The notes below the pieces were generated by a model. It was not told where the DNA came from, made no database searches, and saw nothing but the letters and a program-made list of their open reading frames with translations. This document shows, piece by piece, positions 25,364 to 37,492 of a stretch of DNA of 64,000 nt (its first letter is position 1; each line of letters opens with the position of its first letter). A program made the translations under genes and the position numbers. The stretch covers positions 124,001-188,000 of the forward strand of contig WFMF01000094.1 in the NCBI GenBank assembly GCA_011033025.1, written 5' to 3'. This stretch comes from Beroe forskalii. Its lineage: Eukaryota > Ctenophora > Nuda > Beroida > Beroidae.

Positions 25364-26036
25364 TGGTGTCAGGAAACATATTGTTGTCAGGAAACATAGT
25401 GGTGTCAGGAAACATAGTGGTCTCAGGAAACATAGTGGTGCCAGGAAACATAGTGGTGTCAGGAAACATAGTGGTGTCAGGAAACATAGTGGTGTCAGGA
25501 AACATAGTGGTGTCAGGGAACATAGTGGTGTCAGGAAACATAGTGGTGTCAGGAAACATAGTGATGTCAGGAAACATAGTGGTTTCAGGAAACATAGGGT
25601 GTCAGGAAACATAGTGGTGTCAGGAAACATAGTGGTGTCAGGGAACATAGTGGTGTCAGGAAACATAGTGGTGTCAGGAAACATAGTGGTGTCAGGAAAC
25701 ATAGTGGTGTCAGGAAACAAAGTGGTGTCAGGAAACATAGTGATGTCAGGAAACATGGTAGTGCCGGAAACATAGTGGTGTCAGGAAACATAGTGGTGTC
25801 AGGAAACATAGTGGTGTCAGGAAACATAGTGGTGTCAGGAAACATAGTGGTGTCAGGAAACATAGTGGTGTCAGGAAACATAGTGGTGTCTGGAAACATA
25901 GTGGTGTCAGGAAACATAGTGGTGTCAGGAAACATAGTGGTGTCAGCTGGTGTCAGGAAACATAGTGGTGTCAGGAAACACAGTGGTGTCAGGAAACATA
26001 GTGGTGCCAGGAAACATAGTGGTGTCAGGAAACATA
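25364..26036. repeat. 18-bp minisatellite, ~37 copies
   Basis: The unit GTGGTGTCAGGAAACATA is repeated almost without change for 670 bp. Because 18 is divisible by three and the unit lacks stops in several frames, both strands show long ORFs encoding six-residue repeats; these are artefacts. Confidence 0.95.
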
Positions 26037-27402
26037 CTTTGACGTTTGCATAGACTCCTGCAACTTAGAGTGGTGTCCAGTAGATTCGTAATATTGCATG
26101 CGTGATTCTATGATGACATGATGTATTCCATCTAATTTCAATCCACTACAATTTCTTTTGATTGGACCATTAATCATCAATGAAAGAATGAATAACCAAA
26201 ACTATTCACTAATTGTTCATATGATCGGACCAACTAATTACATCTAAATCATTCAATCAAATTGTACCATCCGATGATTCCACACAGTTATACACACAGC
26301 TACATGACCAATATAATAACCGTTTAGCCTGCTTGTTACACCAATTAAAATCTTATTATCTCTCCAGCCACTGTCATCGACGCAGGATTATATCTCTGGT
26401 CGTTTTAAGATCCAGTTAAGTTTGAAGCTGCCACACAAACGCTAATTGAATGAGAATGTCGTCATTATCAGGGTCTATAAGGGACTATTACTGACTTTCA
26501 AACGCCTGTTGTTCATTCGTGTGTGCCTTTTAACACGACATCTCAAGTAGAACGATGTACTAGGTTTAGTGTAGACATTTGTATGGGTTACATCATGAAA
26601 AGTGACAAAGTACATTAGGTAATGTAGCAGCTAGTCCACTGGGTTTAAAAGCTTTTGAATTCCTAACAAACTCGTAGAATTTCTTGCAGTGATTTCATAC
26701 GCCAGTGGCCTACATTTATTCAGCATTCACCACCCAAAAGACCAAACATTAATTGTTTTGAAAAGTCAAGACGCACTGGATCATTGATTAAAAAATATTA
26801 AGAGAAATATTAACATATCAAATGTAGGTATTCACAAATCACACACGCAGTAATATTATTTCAAAATTAAAATATAAAATGTTGGAAAAGAATGTGCTCA
26901 AAATGAACGCAGAACATTGTAAGAAAATAGGGCTACAAATATTATTATTATAGAATATATATAGAATATATTCTTATTAACAGTTCTATTTAACAGTTCT
27001 ATTTAACAGCTATAGATAAAGATAACGTTCAAATTCAAAAAATCTTATAAAAACAATGAGTAAATGAAAAATATTGAAATAGAGTGCACAGCCATTACTA
27101 AACTGAAGTTTGAAAAAGGACGGTACAAAGAATGAGGAGTGACTACTAACTAGTGGAGTCATTTTCACTTAATCATGTCTAGCAATGATGAATCAATCGC
27201 GCATTCTTCTTCCAAGTCCACAGTCCATAAAATGCACACTTACTACTCACAGAATCACAGATTCTCTTGTGAAACTCCAAAAATGCCCATATAAGGGATG
27301 ATATCGAACAAAATATGGTAAAATGTCCATCACAAGCTATGTTAATTCAAATGAGTTCCACAGACACACCAAATAAGGTATTAAAGCTATATCCCTCCTT
27401 CG
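26037..27402. other. Intergenic, no gene seen
   Basis: AT-rich sequence without supported exons. One diverged CRE-core element lies at 26455-26500. Confidence 0.5.
26455..26500 (+). repeat. CRE-core dispersed element, copy 5 (diverged)
   Basis: AATGTCGTCATTATCAGGGT followed by CTATAAGGG and a CTGACTT half-site. The first TGACGTCA has decayed to TGTCGTCA. Confidence 0.45.
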
Positions 27403-29636
27403 CTATTCGGGGCTAAGAATTGATGGGAGTTTAGCATATTGGGGGTGGTGGCTGTAACTCATTCGGATACGGTTTAGCAAGGCGAGGATGAAGGGAAGCG
27501 CAGCGACGCCCGCCACCCCATACGTCTCCAGATCCACGCCCACAACTTCGCAAACAACCACTGAAGAGGGGTGGTGGTAGAACATTGAATCTCAATAAAA
27601 GGGGGTCAGCAGGGGGTCAGTAGGGGGTCAGCTGGGGTCAATCTTCATCAAAATGGGCATTAAATCTGTCTGTAATTTGATAACTATCCTTAATAAACTT
27701 AATTGACATAGAGAATTGACTTACGTATTGTCACACAGAGAGCAATCCCAATGCCAAGCACCAACAAATCGGTACTGTTCAGACGCCAGCAATTCCCAAG
27801 TTTGGAGTACGTCTCGCCTATATCAATGCCTGAGAACAGCGGAAATAATCATTAATTGCATGGGTATTTCAAATGCTTTTTAGTTCTCAAGTTTTTAATA
27901 TTATGACGTATCTCATTAGAATTTCAGACTATACGCAAGTTTTTGATCTGTTTCATCCTTTTCTGCACAATTCTAACCTATAGGAGCGCAGATAGCTTTT
28001 CTCTGGTCTTCGTTCCAATTCCCTTCCTGTATGAACTGTCTAAACGTGTAGTGCGGCCTGATAAAATTCATAATTTAGAAGTAAAAAGGAATGTAAAATA
28101 AATATAATTGAAAAATTTAGATTTATTGAATTTTTAGTTTATATCTCTCGTCTTCAAGTTCAACTTGACAAATGGTAGAGATTGGAATTAAGCTGCACTT
28201 CAAGTTTGTACTGAAGTCAATTCTTCAACATGGCCCACAGTAAAGTGTTAATGAATCCAGGGAGCTTAATGTGGCACATTCCATAAAATTAGTACAGTGT
28301 GTGTGTCTGTGCTGGTGTGTGGAATATTTTGTTATGCCACCTTTCAGAAAACTATTGTGATACTGCGAAGAGCAAAAGAGCTATTCACTTTGTACAATCT
28401 ACACGATACATTGTATATTGTACCTACACATTGCAAACTTGCGTTGCATCAATTTTCAAACAAAGATATAAAAGCTTAGGACATTGCCTTACTGAAACCT
28501 ATGGGCTATATTACCAACCTAAAGCAGAGATGCTTTATTTTCTTTGTATTGAACACGGAACTGAGAACACGCTATACATGATGCTTAATCCGGCAAAGTT
28601 AAACACTAACTCGAATGTCTAGACAAAGTTAAGGGGCTACCGATATACAGAGTCCACCCTTTGGGGATTTACCGACCCAGAGTCCACCCAGGTTTGCCAC
28701 AGCCGATCCAGAATCCCCAGAATACAATATTTTTAAAAACACGATGAAAAGGAAAGGAAAGACCCACCCTCTAGTGAGAATAAGCCGGTACAGCAGAGGA
28801 AGCGTCTCTGAGTCGCGAAGCAGGGGCATTCTGGATCCAATGAAGAAAAGTACCTGCAGAAGTAAAGGTTACATAATGATTTGAGGCTTCAAATGCAGCA
28901 AGTTTCAGAAGATTATTTGTAGCGCAATACATCAATCATTTCTCACAAATACTCAGATAAGGAAAACCGGGTGTTGCAAACAAAAAGAAATAATAAATGG
29001 GAATAACATAAGGTCTAGTTATAGGTCGACATCAATCATCATTCAAACTGATAGTGAAGTGATGCCGCTGAAACCACCTTCGAGAACAAACTAAAGTCTG
29101 CGTATTGGAAATAGGCGCATTGCTCGCTCAATCCACTGCCTCTCACGTGATCACCTTTGGCAATGCTCCAATTTCAAATACGCGGAGTATAAACTCACCG
29201 AGAAAGGGGTTTGCTTTTTTCAGCCTGGAGAAGTCCGGCCGTCAGCTTCAGCACATCACAGCAGAGAAGGGGCGTGCTGCCCGTGATGGTGTCTTTCTTA
29301 CGGGATAGGAAGGTCACATCTGGAAAACAGGAATAGGTTAGGGATCCTTCACATATTATTGTGTGATCAGTCAAGGGCATGGAGGTAGGGGTTTTCAAAT
29401 GATTATTGATTACACTTAAGAGATACTTTAAACAAGATTACGAACTTAAAATCTAAAAGTCTGCAAGTCAATCAAAATGTTAGTGAGTTAAAGTTAGTAT
29501 GCTAGGAAAGCAAACTCAGTGTCTACAGCATATTGACTACTGAGGAGGATTAAGCTTAACATTTTAAATTCATTTTATTTGCATCGTTACCTGCCAGTTC
29601 GACGTCGAAGTTGCAATCTCCGTTATTCTCCTCTTC
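27403..29636 (-). CDS. Unrecognised membrane protein, partial multi-exon model
   Basis: Minus-strand exons with GT-AG borders: 29591-29636, 29199-29319, 28768-28853, 27978-28057, 27725-27829 and 27403-27560 (stop at 27403). The last four exons join in frame and encode an acidic, cysteine-containing segment (RQFIQEGNWNEDQRKAICAP), then a hydrophobic helix (LLVLGIGIALCVTILVVC) and a second one (GVAALPFILALL), then a basic tail. The exon at 29199-29319 reads VTFLSRKKDTITG and fits the exon before it, but its phase does not match the exon at 28768-28853. Either a small exon between them is missing or the model is wrong there. The 5' end is not found; upstream is satellite. The family is not recognised; a membrane protein is inferred from the helices only. 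Confidence 0.5.
29029..29066 (-). repeat. Possible diverged CRE-core element
   Basis: CATCAATCATCATTCAAACT followed by GATAGTGAAGTGATG resembles the family in plus-strand reading, but the TGACGTCA core is lost. Confidence 0.25.
29340..29425. mobile_element. Fragment of the GGGATCGTTCACATA MITE family
   Basis: GGGATCCTTCACATATTATT, then GGGGTTTTCAAATGATTA and GATTACAC, matches the left end of the complete element at 34164-34637. Only about 85 bp remain. Confidence 0.6.
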
Positions 29637-29705
29637 CTAAAACCAATTACTAAATTATATCATGTTATGTTAAAAAGCTTAAAAAGGGTGAAACTGGGGT
29701 CTGGA

Positions 29706-30290
29706 TCTTCAGCTCTATCAGTCAAAAGACACATTTTTTGGATTATGGGTGCCTCAGAAATGAAGACACGCCGGGATCACCTTTTTTAGAGGTAAAATAG
29801 GGTTTTTTAGATTTTACAGGAAAACAAAGGAAAACTGGTAAATATCATTGGTTCAGTGGTTTCAGGCGCATAACTTATGACCAGATACACCTCTATTTCA
29901 CTTCCTCGAGAGACTCTCTATCGAATAAGGGTCGAAAAGGCAGTTGTCAGGCCGAAAACGACTTTTCACCCCCATAAAAGACGAAAAATGGGTGATTTCG
30001 AATTCTGAGGCCTGTTGTGTCTTTCGTAGGTCTTCCATGAATGGCGTGCAAAGTTTCAGCTCTATCAGTCAAAAGACATTTTTGGATTTTGGGTGCCTCA
30101 GAAATGAAGACACGCCTGGATCACCTGTTTTAGGTAAAATAGGGTTTTAAGATTTTACAGGAAAACAAAGGAAAACTGGTGAATATCATTGGTTCAGTGG
30201 TTTCAGGGCATAACTTATGACCAGATACACCTCTATTTCACCTCCTCGAGACCTCTATATCGAATAAGGGTCGAAAAGGCAGTTTTCTTT
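29706..30290 (+). repeat. Complex satellite, about 1.7 units (array C)
   Basis: Same ~350-bp unit and orientation as the array at 8101-9103, more diverged and with small deletions. It ends abruptly at about 30287 where a minisatellite begins. Confidence 0.85.
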
Positions 30291-31195
30291 CGATTGACCC
30301 CTCTTCTTTTGAGAGACATCACTCTTCCTCGGTTGACACCACTTTTTCTTCGGCTGTCACCACTCTTCTCCGACAGACCTCACTCTTCTCTGACTGACAC
30401 CTCTCTTCTCGGTTACCACTTAGCCTCAGCTGAATGACACCACTTTTCTCCGACTGACACCACTTTCTGTGACTGATACTTATTCTTTCTTCGGCTGTCA
30501 CCACCCTTCTATTTTCATTCCTCTGAAGCTTGACTGACACCACTCGCTCCTGACAGACATCGCTCTCTTCTGCAGACAGGCCTAACTATTCTCTGGCTGA
30601 AACTGTTCTTCCCCACTTGGTCACCTCTCTTCTCCGGCTGACACCACTTTTTCGATTGACACCACTCTTCTCTGGAGGAGACATCACTCTTCCCTTGGCT
30701 GACACCACTTTTTCTTCGGCTGTCACCACTCTTCCTCAAGCCAGACCTCACTCTTCTCTGATTGACCTCTCTTCCTCGGCTGTCACTACCTAGCCTCGGC
30801 TGAATGACACACTTTTCATGATTCTCCGACTGACACCACTTTTCTGTGACTGACACCACTCTTGGCTGTCACCCACCTTCTATTTTCTTTCATTCCTCTA
30901 AGCTCCTTGATTGGACACCACTCGTCTCTGACAGGACATCGCTCTTCTCTTGCAGACATACCATTCCTCGGCTGAAACTGTTCTTCTCGGCGGTCACTCT
31001 CTTCCTCAGCTGACACCCACTTTTCGATTGACACCACTCTTCTGAGAGACATCACTCTTCCTCGGCTGACACCACTTTTCTTCGCTGCTCACCACCCTTC
31101 TGTTAATTTTCAATCCCTCTGATGACTCCACTTCTCGGCTGACGCTCTCTGGCTGACGACACCACTCATAAGTCCGATTGACATCAATCCTCGTT
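30290..31195. repeat. Degenerate minisatellite, CTGACACCACTCTTCTC type
   Basis: About 35 imperfect units of 20-30 bp built on CGGCTGACACCACTCTTCTC. In reverse complement the unit holds GGTGTCAG, the same core as other arrays here. ORFs on the minus strand read the repeat. Confidence 0.85.
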
Positions 31196-31200
31196 CATTC

Positions 31201-31279
31201 CCCTAACCAGGGGTGTCGATACGGTTTAGCGCTTGCCGCGCCGCGCACTCCGTGCGCGTAACCAGGGCCCTGGTTAGGG
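31201..31279. mobile_element. Short inverted-repeat element (~80 bp)
   Basis: Left end CCCTAACCAGGG and right end CCCTGGTTAGGG are perfect inverted repeats around a GC-rich centre with CGCGCCGCGCAC. A small MITE is the simplest reading. Confidence 0.5.
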
Positions 31280-34161
31280 CAACCTCGTTCAGTTCAGCAG
31301 TTCTAGTTCAAAGAATTTGGTACAATTAAAGAGACAGGAAGTAGGAATCTATAGCACTGAAGTAGTCGATACATTCATGTCATTCAATTCAACTTTATAT
31401 TTTCTTGAAACAACAAACGCAATACAGCAAGTCGCACAACCTCTAGCACAAGAACAAATTATAAAACGTAGCATGCAAGAAATGAATGGCACAAAGTGCG
31501 CGGCGTCAGCAACATGCACGTGAATCGTTCTAAAACTCTGGTTCAAAGTCATGACATGTTTTGCGCGCCATTATGTCTTGCTTTGAGCGTTTCAGGATGG
31601 ATGCAGTGCGCGCTACGTCGGTGTAACGCGCTGTCATTGTCCACCGATCTTTTTTGTCGATCTTTCGAATCTTTTTGTGTCTTTTCCGATCTTCGCGATC
31701 ACGATCTTATTTGGACAAACTAAAATCCGGCAATGCGATAGGGTGGTGCATAGGTTTCGTAGGGACGTCACTTTGCAACCTCGCCATCCAGTCAGAAGAA
31801 ATAGACGGGGCAACGTCCGTCGATAGAATATGCTGCGCTGCAGCTGTAATTTAAATGGTAATCATTCAACAATAAACAAAGGAAACTCGGTTATAAAAAG
31901 TGGAAATGCCCGAGCGGCTTTTGGTTTGTTTAGTTTGCAAATGCATGTTTTGACAAATACTTGAATATGAGGATAAGGATCACATCACATTCACTATATC
32001 CCTACAATAACAAAACTAAAAGGTGGATGCTTTTCGCCTTAGTGCCGGCACCACTTAAATCACTATAATATGTCGCCCATACTCAAACCGTGCTATTGCG
32101 TGATTTGCACCACGACTTCAATCATGGGGCGAAATCACAATATCAATCATTAATAAATAAATGATTTTAAATGATTTTAAATGTAACTTAGAAACTTTTA
32201 AGTCCACATGTATAAGAAATGGTATTCATTCTGTAGGATATTATTGGAATGTTTCTTATGAAGTTTTATCAAGAATTGATACTCCAACATACCTTGTAAA
32301 TAGATCAAAGCAAGTTGAGTACTTAAGGGAGCATCCTTTTAGCTAAGAAGAAATACTTCAATTTAAGATATTGATCAACTTGGGAATTCAGGATATGTTT
32401 CTTCTATTTTGCAGGTTTTTATTCTATCAGGTTGTTCTTTTTATTCATACTATAATTTACGTTATAATTTATACAGATAAAATTTTAATTTGCCATTAAA
32501 TTATTATGTTTATCAGTAAATGTTAATTTATTAAATTGTATTATGTATTTTTCAATGTTAATGTCTATATAATATGGGCTGGAAGATCCAGCATAATGTT
32601 TATTGAATCATGGACACTGTTTTGTGAAATGAGTGTTGATGTCAAATCAAAATTTTTTATCTTTATCTTTATCTTTAACGAAAACGTGTGTATCCGTTAC
32701 ATGTATAATAAAAATACGTACAAAGCTACGTATTACTTGAAATTAAAGCTATCATTTTTGACATAGGCCCGAGAGAAATATTTGAAGCTCCGCCTGAGAC
32801 GGGACACTTCTTATAAACCATTTTAACCAATTATGTTAATCCTATAGCATATCAATATGGACTGGATGGACTTGAATAATGAATACGAACTTATAAATTA
32901 GGACTATAAGAGCTCCACCTTATAGCCGGTGGGACACTCTAAAGAAACCTACCAATACCTATGAAATAGGACTAGTGTATGTTAATGTATAACTATAAGA
33001 GCTCCACCTTATAGCCAGTGGGACACTCTAGAAAACCTAAGAATATGTGGCCCTAACCTATTCCTAAGACGTGAATTAGCCACGTATCAACAAAACATCC
33101 AACCAGTCACCAGCTACTGCGAGTTATGCATTGTTAAGGTGCTGGGTCACGTGACTGACACAGCGCGTTACTCCGCAACACACTGCAACCTCACTGCCCT
33201 ACGTTCTACTGCAGCTGTGTTATGTGACGTATATAAAAGTGTATCGTATTACCTAGTGATGACGTTTGTATGACAGTTTCCTAAGACCTATGCTGTTATC
33301 TGCAGCCGCAGCTTCTCTACCAACTTATCTACCACTTCTATATCTATAAGAGTATAAGTGCCTATGATTTCCTAAAACCTAAAAGACGTCATATCTATGT
33401 TATATCAACCCTACAGCTCTAAAAGACGCCCTATCTATTATTGTATTATACTACCTACCTTTAAGCCCAAATACACCATAGGTACAGGGGGACCATGGGT
33501 CTCCCACAAGAGGGTCAGACAACAACTTAACTAAAGGCAAGATTAAATTCTAATTTTGCTCTGCTTAATATTGAAGAGCACTTGAGGATCAAAGTGATGC
33601 AAAGTTTTACAGCTCAGCACACTGTTTTATGCCTTGAAGCTTTATCCATGAAATTTTTTGGATCGATTGGCAATGTAAAAACTAAAAAAATTTGATTTTA
33701 TGTGTGAAATGGTCAAATTTTTGTGCATTTTGTGCAGCAATTTCACCTTTCAGTCCAAAACTGTTTGTCAGATGTTGTCTGACCTGCTGAAAAAAGCCAC
33801 AAAACAGGTTGCATCAGCTCAATTAAGAATCAGAGAACAGTGCTGAATTCTCACGAGGGTCTGTCAACAGTCAACAAATTAGTATGTGAGTTGGATTTCA
33901 TTATTGAGAATTCTGCGTTTTCCTGCAAATGGTCAATCACATCAAACAGTTTGATTTTTTGCCTTGAATTGTCTGAACTGCTTGACTGGTGCAGGCATAT
34001 AGGCTTTCCTGGAAACAAGGGCTGATTAGCAGCATGCAACTCTGAGTGGCCAAGACCACTGCCAGGGTATATACTCTTATACTAGACTTTTATCACATAA
34101 ATTTATTTATTACAGTATTTTATTTGTCACAGTTGATCATTTATTACCTTATCCTATTAAT
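31280..34161. other. Repeat-poor region, no gene supported
   Basis: Several 60-70 aa ORFs exist (for example 31317-31523 and 33840-34025) but none shows a domain, splice pattern or codon signal that I trust. The sequence is AT-rich at 32100-32760. TATATAAAAG near 33231 follows a GC-richer stretch and could be a promoter, with no gene attached. Confidence 0.4.
32770..33045. repeat. Three diverged tandem copies, AGCTCCACCTTATAGCC type
   Basis: Copies near 32784, 32909 and 32998. The last two share ATAAGAGCTCCACCTTATAG and GGGACACTCT nearly exactly; the first is diverged (AGCTCCGCCTGAGACGGGAC). Confidence 0.6.
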
Positions 34162-34163
34162 TA

Positions 34164-34637
34164 GGGATCGTTCACATATTACCTAATCAATTAGGGGAGG
34201 GGGTGTTTTCAAATGATTACGTTTGATTACGGGGAGGGGGGAGGGGGTTTGGTGGTTGATTATGTAATCAAAATATCCAATTTTTGACACAATTTTTGAC
34301 ACAATTTTTGGAATTTTCTGCCACAATTTCTCGATATTTTTAGCAAAATTTTCAGAAAACCAACTCAAGAGCAACATTTTTCAGCAATTTTTTTCAAAAC
34401 TCACCTCAATATTTTCATCAATTTTTCCTAAGTTGAAACAAAATCAATGATAAAGTATTTACACTGTCCATTTTCTTCATTTTCTACTCAAAAAGGTGGG
34501 GGGGGGTTAAGCCATGATTACGTAATATTCCCCTCAAGAGAGGGGGGGTTGGGCTTTGATTACGTTTGATTACGAGGGGGAGGGAGGGGGTTGAAAATGG
34601 CTAAAAATTGATTACGTAATAATATGTGAACGATCCC
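34164..34637. mobile_element. MITE, 474 bp, TA target duplication
   Basis: Terminal inverted repeats GGGATCGTTCACATATTA at both ends, TA directly outside each, and internal GATTACGTTTGATTACG motifs near both ends. There is no coding capacity. TA duplication and length fit a non-autonomous Tc1/mariner-type element. A fragment of the same family lies at 29340. Confidence 0.85.
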
Positions 34638-34639
34638 TA

Positions 34640-35405
34640 AACTGTTTATGAATGATTTTTCAATTATGTTTAATGGGCACATGAGTTAAATGGTGCATAA
34701 GAATGTTACCAATGTTCATTTATCATTAACTGTGTGTTGCTTTTAAAGTTTTAACATACTTTTGAATGGTTTTCACATTTCCATATATCAACATACTATC
34801 ATAATCTCAGGCCACTCATTAGGGAAATAAATATAATTTATTATGAAATAATATGCTGAAAATAAATTGGTTGGTTAACTTCATTGAAACACTCTCAATA
34901 AAGTGCATACTGATAAGAATTAAAAGTGTATTTAAGTTATTTACAGAAAGATAATGCTGCATTTTATTGGCTTACCAAGGTCAGACTGCATTTTAGTGAA
35001 AATCCCAGGTCACTAACCTTAGACTGTGCAGATGTTAGAGGGAGGTGGACCTCTCCTGGGGCAGATGAGGATCTCAGCCTCCTTAGCCCAAAACAGCTGA
35101 TCTTACCAAGCTGTGCCTGTATATAAGCTTGGAAGATGTAATATCTGTTCTCACTCATCAACACTCTACTTTTTCAGTCTCACCAGTTTGTCTGGTCAAA
35201 ATGTTAGAAAACATGATCACCAAGCCCCAACCCCAATCTGTTACAACCTACAACCCATCAACACAATATATCTTACTATATATAATGCGTGTTGTTAATA
35301 TATATATATTTATTTATATGTGGCGTTACTGATTTCAAGTAGGCAACAAAATTATTTTTCCGTCGTGTTGCAAAAACTTAATAATAAATTAGAAAAATAC
35401 CGAGA
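34640..35405. other. Intergenic, no gene seen
   Basis: AT-rich sequence. TGTATATAAGC at about 35117 is TATA-like but has no clear transcript. Small ORFs are not supported. Confidence 0.4.
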
Positions 35406-36000
35406 TAATTTTTCGGCCACTCTGAGGGGAGTGGGGGGCCACGCCCTTTTTTTCACAAAAATTAAACTTTCGATTTTTTTCAAAATTCCTTCGCCATCGA
35501 GTTCCTTATGATGAATAAAAATTTTGAGAATTTTGTCCGAATTATTGGGTCACCCTGAGGGGCGTGGGAGGCTACGCCCTTTTTTTCGAAAAAATTAAAC
35601 TTTCGAATTTTTTCAAAATTTCTTCGTCATCGAGTTCCTTATGATGAATAAAAATTTTGAGAATTTTGTCCGAATTATTGGGTCACTCTGAGGAGCGTGG
35701 TAGGCCACGCCCTTTTTTTCGCAAAAATTAATCTTTCGAATTTTTTCAAAATTCCTTCGCCATCAAGTTGCTTATGATGAATAAAAATTTTGAGAATTTT
35801 GTCCGAATTATTGGGTCACCCTGAGGGGCGTGGGGGGCCACGCCCTTTTTTCGCGAAAAATGAAGTTTCGAATTTTTTCGAAATTTCTTCGCTATGGAGT
35901 TGTCTATGATGAGTAAAGGTTTTGAGAATATTGTCGGCAATATTGGGTTACCGTTGGGGCGTGGGAAGCTTTTTTTCCGCAGAAATTAAAGTTTCGAATT
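35405..36000. repeat. 132-bp tandem repeat, ~4.5 copies
   Basis: Units begin GAGGGGCGTGGGNGGCCACG and contain TCCTTATGATGAATAAAA. The latter recurs at about 35502, 35634, 35766 and 35898. The last units are the most diverged. Confidence 0.9.
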
Positions 36001-36045
36001 TCCCCTCCAAACTCGCACGGCCAAATCACTGTCAAAGGGACATGT

Positions 36046-36110
36046 GGCCGTTAGCTCATGCGGCTGCCATCATTCGCCGTCCGTAGGACGGGAACCGACT
36101 AGTTAATCTA
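36046..36110 (+). repeat. Possible tRNA-like SINE head
   Basis: GTTAGCTCATGCGGCTGCC matches a Pol III A box (TAGCTCANGCGG) well. A weak B-box-like GGGAACCGAC follows about 45 bp on. The rest does not fold as a tRNA that I can verify. Confidence 0.3.
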
Positions 36111-37492
36111 ACTAGCTCTCCTTTTTCCTGTCTAAATAAGACAACCCCACTGGCTCCTTTCTGTTACAATATAGAGAGATAAAGCCCCCTCTTTATCATA
36201 ACCTGTTTCTTGATTTTTCAGCTTCACATTCCCTTTTGTTTTCATTCTACCCCTCTCCTACTATTCATTCCTACTATACTGATTCATTGCCCCTCTCTCT
36301 TTCTCTTTAATTAATTTCCACAAACTTTTTTCAGACTTAGATAAACCACCGGCCAGGATAAAACCACTTTCTTTTAAGCAAGTAATGGCCTTATTTTTCT
36401 TATTGCCGAGGTTGCATTACAGAAAGCAACCAGGCCAGTGGCAGCCATGCCAAGCATGGAGACTTCCCTGTAAGAAAGAATGAAGGGTGTTAACTCCTGA
36501 GTGGACAGGTCCACTTGACTGCCAGGGATATCCAGAGCTGAGAGCAGAATAAGTACCAGTCCTGGAAGACACAGGTCTCATAATCCACCAATTTCCAGTG
36601 GCTTCAATCAGATCACTGTAAAGCTGGTCAAGGCTTGCCAGCAGGTTAAGTTGGAGATGAGCCAAAGATGACATGTACCATGTCCCTTTTTCTAACTCAC
36701 TAATTGGATCGCTAGGAGGCCTGACCCAACTGGACTGTAAAATCACATTCCCATTGATTGGGGTTCAACTGGGCTCAATGGGCCCAGCTCCAGGAGAATG
36801 AGTGGGGCAATCCGCAATATAGAAGCATTTAGAAGCATAGATAGCACTTGAAAAGGGACTTTTTGCTTTGGTGGTATTTTTGTAAGTTTGTAAAATTCTT
36901 ATCTCCTTGGGGATAGGTCTAGTGACTTGTGGGATAGTTACCAAGTAATGGTAACATGGAGGACACTGCTTTCCCTTACTCTGCTTTTTCTCACTTTAGC
37001 CATCCCTCTTAATAACGCTGCTCAGACTCATCTTCAGCCCAGACGAGACAGCAAAACACAAAGTGGAAGTTTGAGGCAGCTTCCTTCCAGCCATGTAGCT
37101 AGGATTTTCAGCTTGGGGGATGTAGGCCAAATTATAAAGGATGCTGAGCAACTATTTCGACTAATAGTCACAGCTCAGATGAAAGTTTTTTCAGGGGATG
37201 CAAGCCAAACTCCCAGGGGATACAGAGCATCCCCAGCATCCCTGCTGGCCCCAATCTATAATGGATGTCTGACAATCACCAATGTTCAAGATACTTTGTC
37301 AGCAGTTGTGTGGTCATTGTTGCCATTGTACTGTTGACAATGACGTTAAATTATACGGTTGTCATTGGCTATCGCGATTTATCATCATAATGGCGATACC
37401 TATTACCTATCGCCAATCGCCATTTTCCCCAATGGATGTATCACCATTAAAATGCTCTTATTAAAGTATTAACCTTATCTTTTAACACAGCT
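36111..37492. other. Region upstream of DRC5
   Basis: It holds the DRC5 5' UTR and probable promoter. ORFs at 36417-36746 (minus) and 36927-37337 (plus) are not supported as genes. The latter has a signal-peptide-like start but runs into a GGGGATGCAAGCC segment resembling repeat-like sequence near 3700. Confidence 0.4.

Noticed and set aside
25364-26036. CRISPR array
   Set aside because: Regular direct repeats without unique spacers, in animal nuclear DNA; it is a minisatellite.
25346-26053. ORFs of 80-136 aa with MFPDTT or VSGNIV repeats on both strands
   Set aside because: Product of an 18-bp minisatellite whose unit is a multiple of three without stops.
36927-37337. 136-aa ORF with a signal-peptide-like start upstream of DRC5
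   Set aside because: Hydrophobic start is suggestive, but the rest has no domain, and part resembles repeat-like sequence (GATGCAAGCC/CATCCCCAG) near 3700; no splice or poly(A) support.
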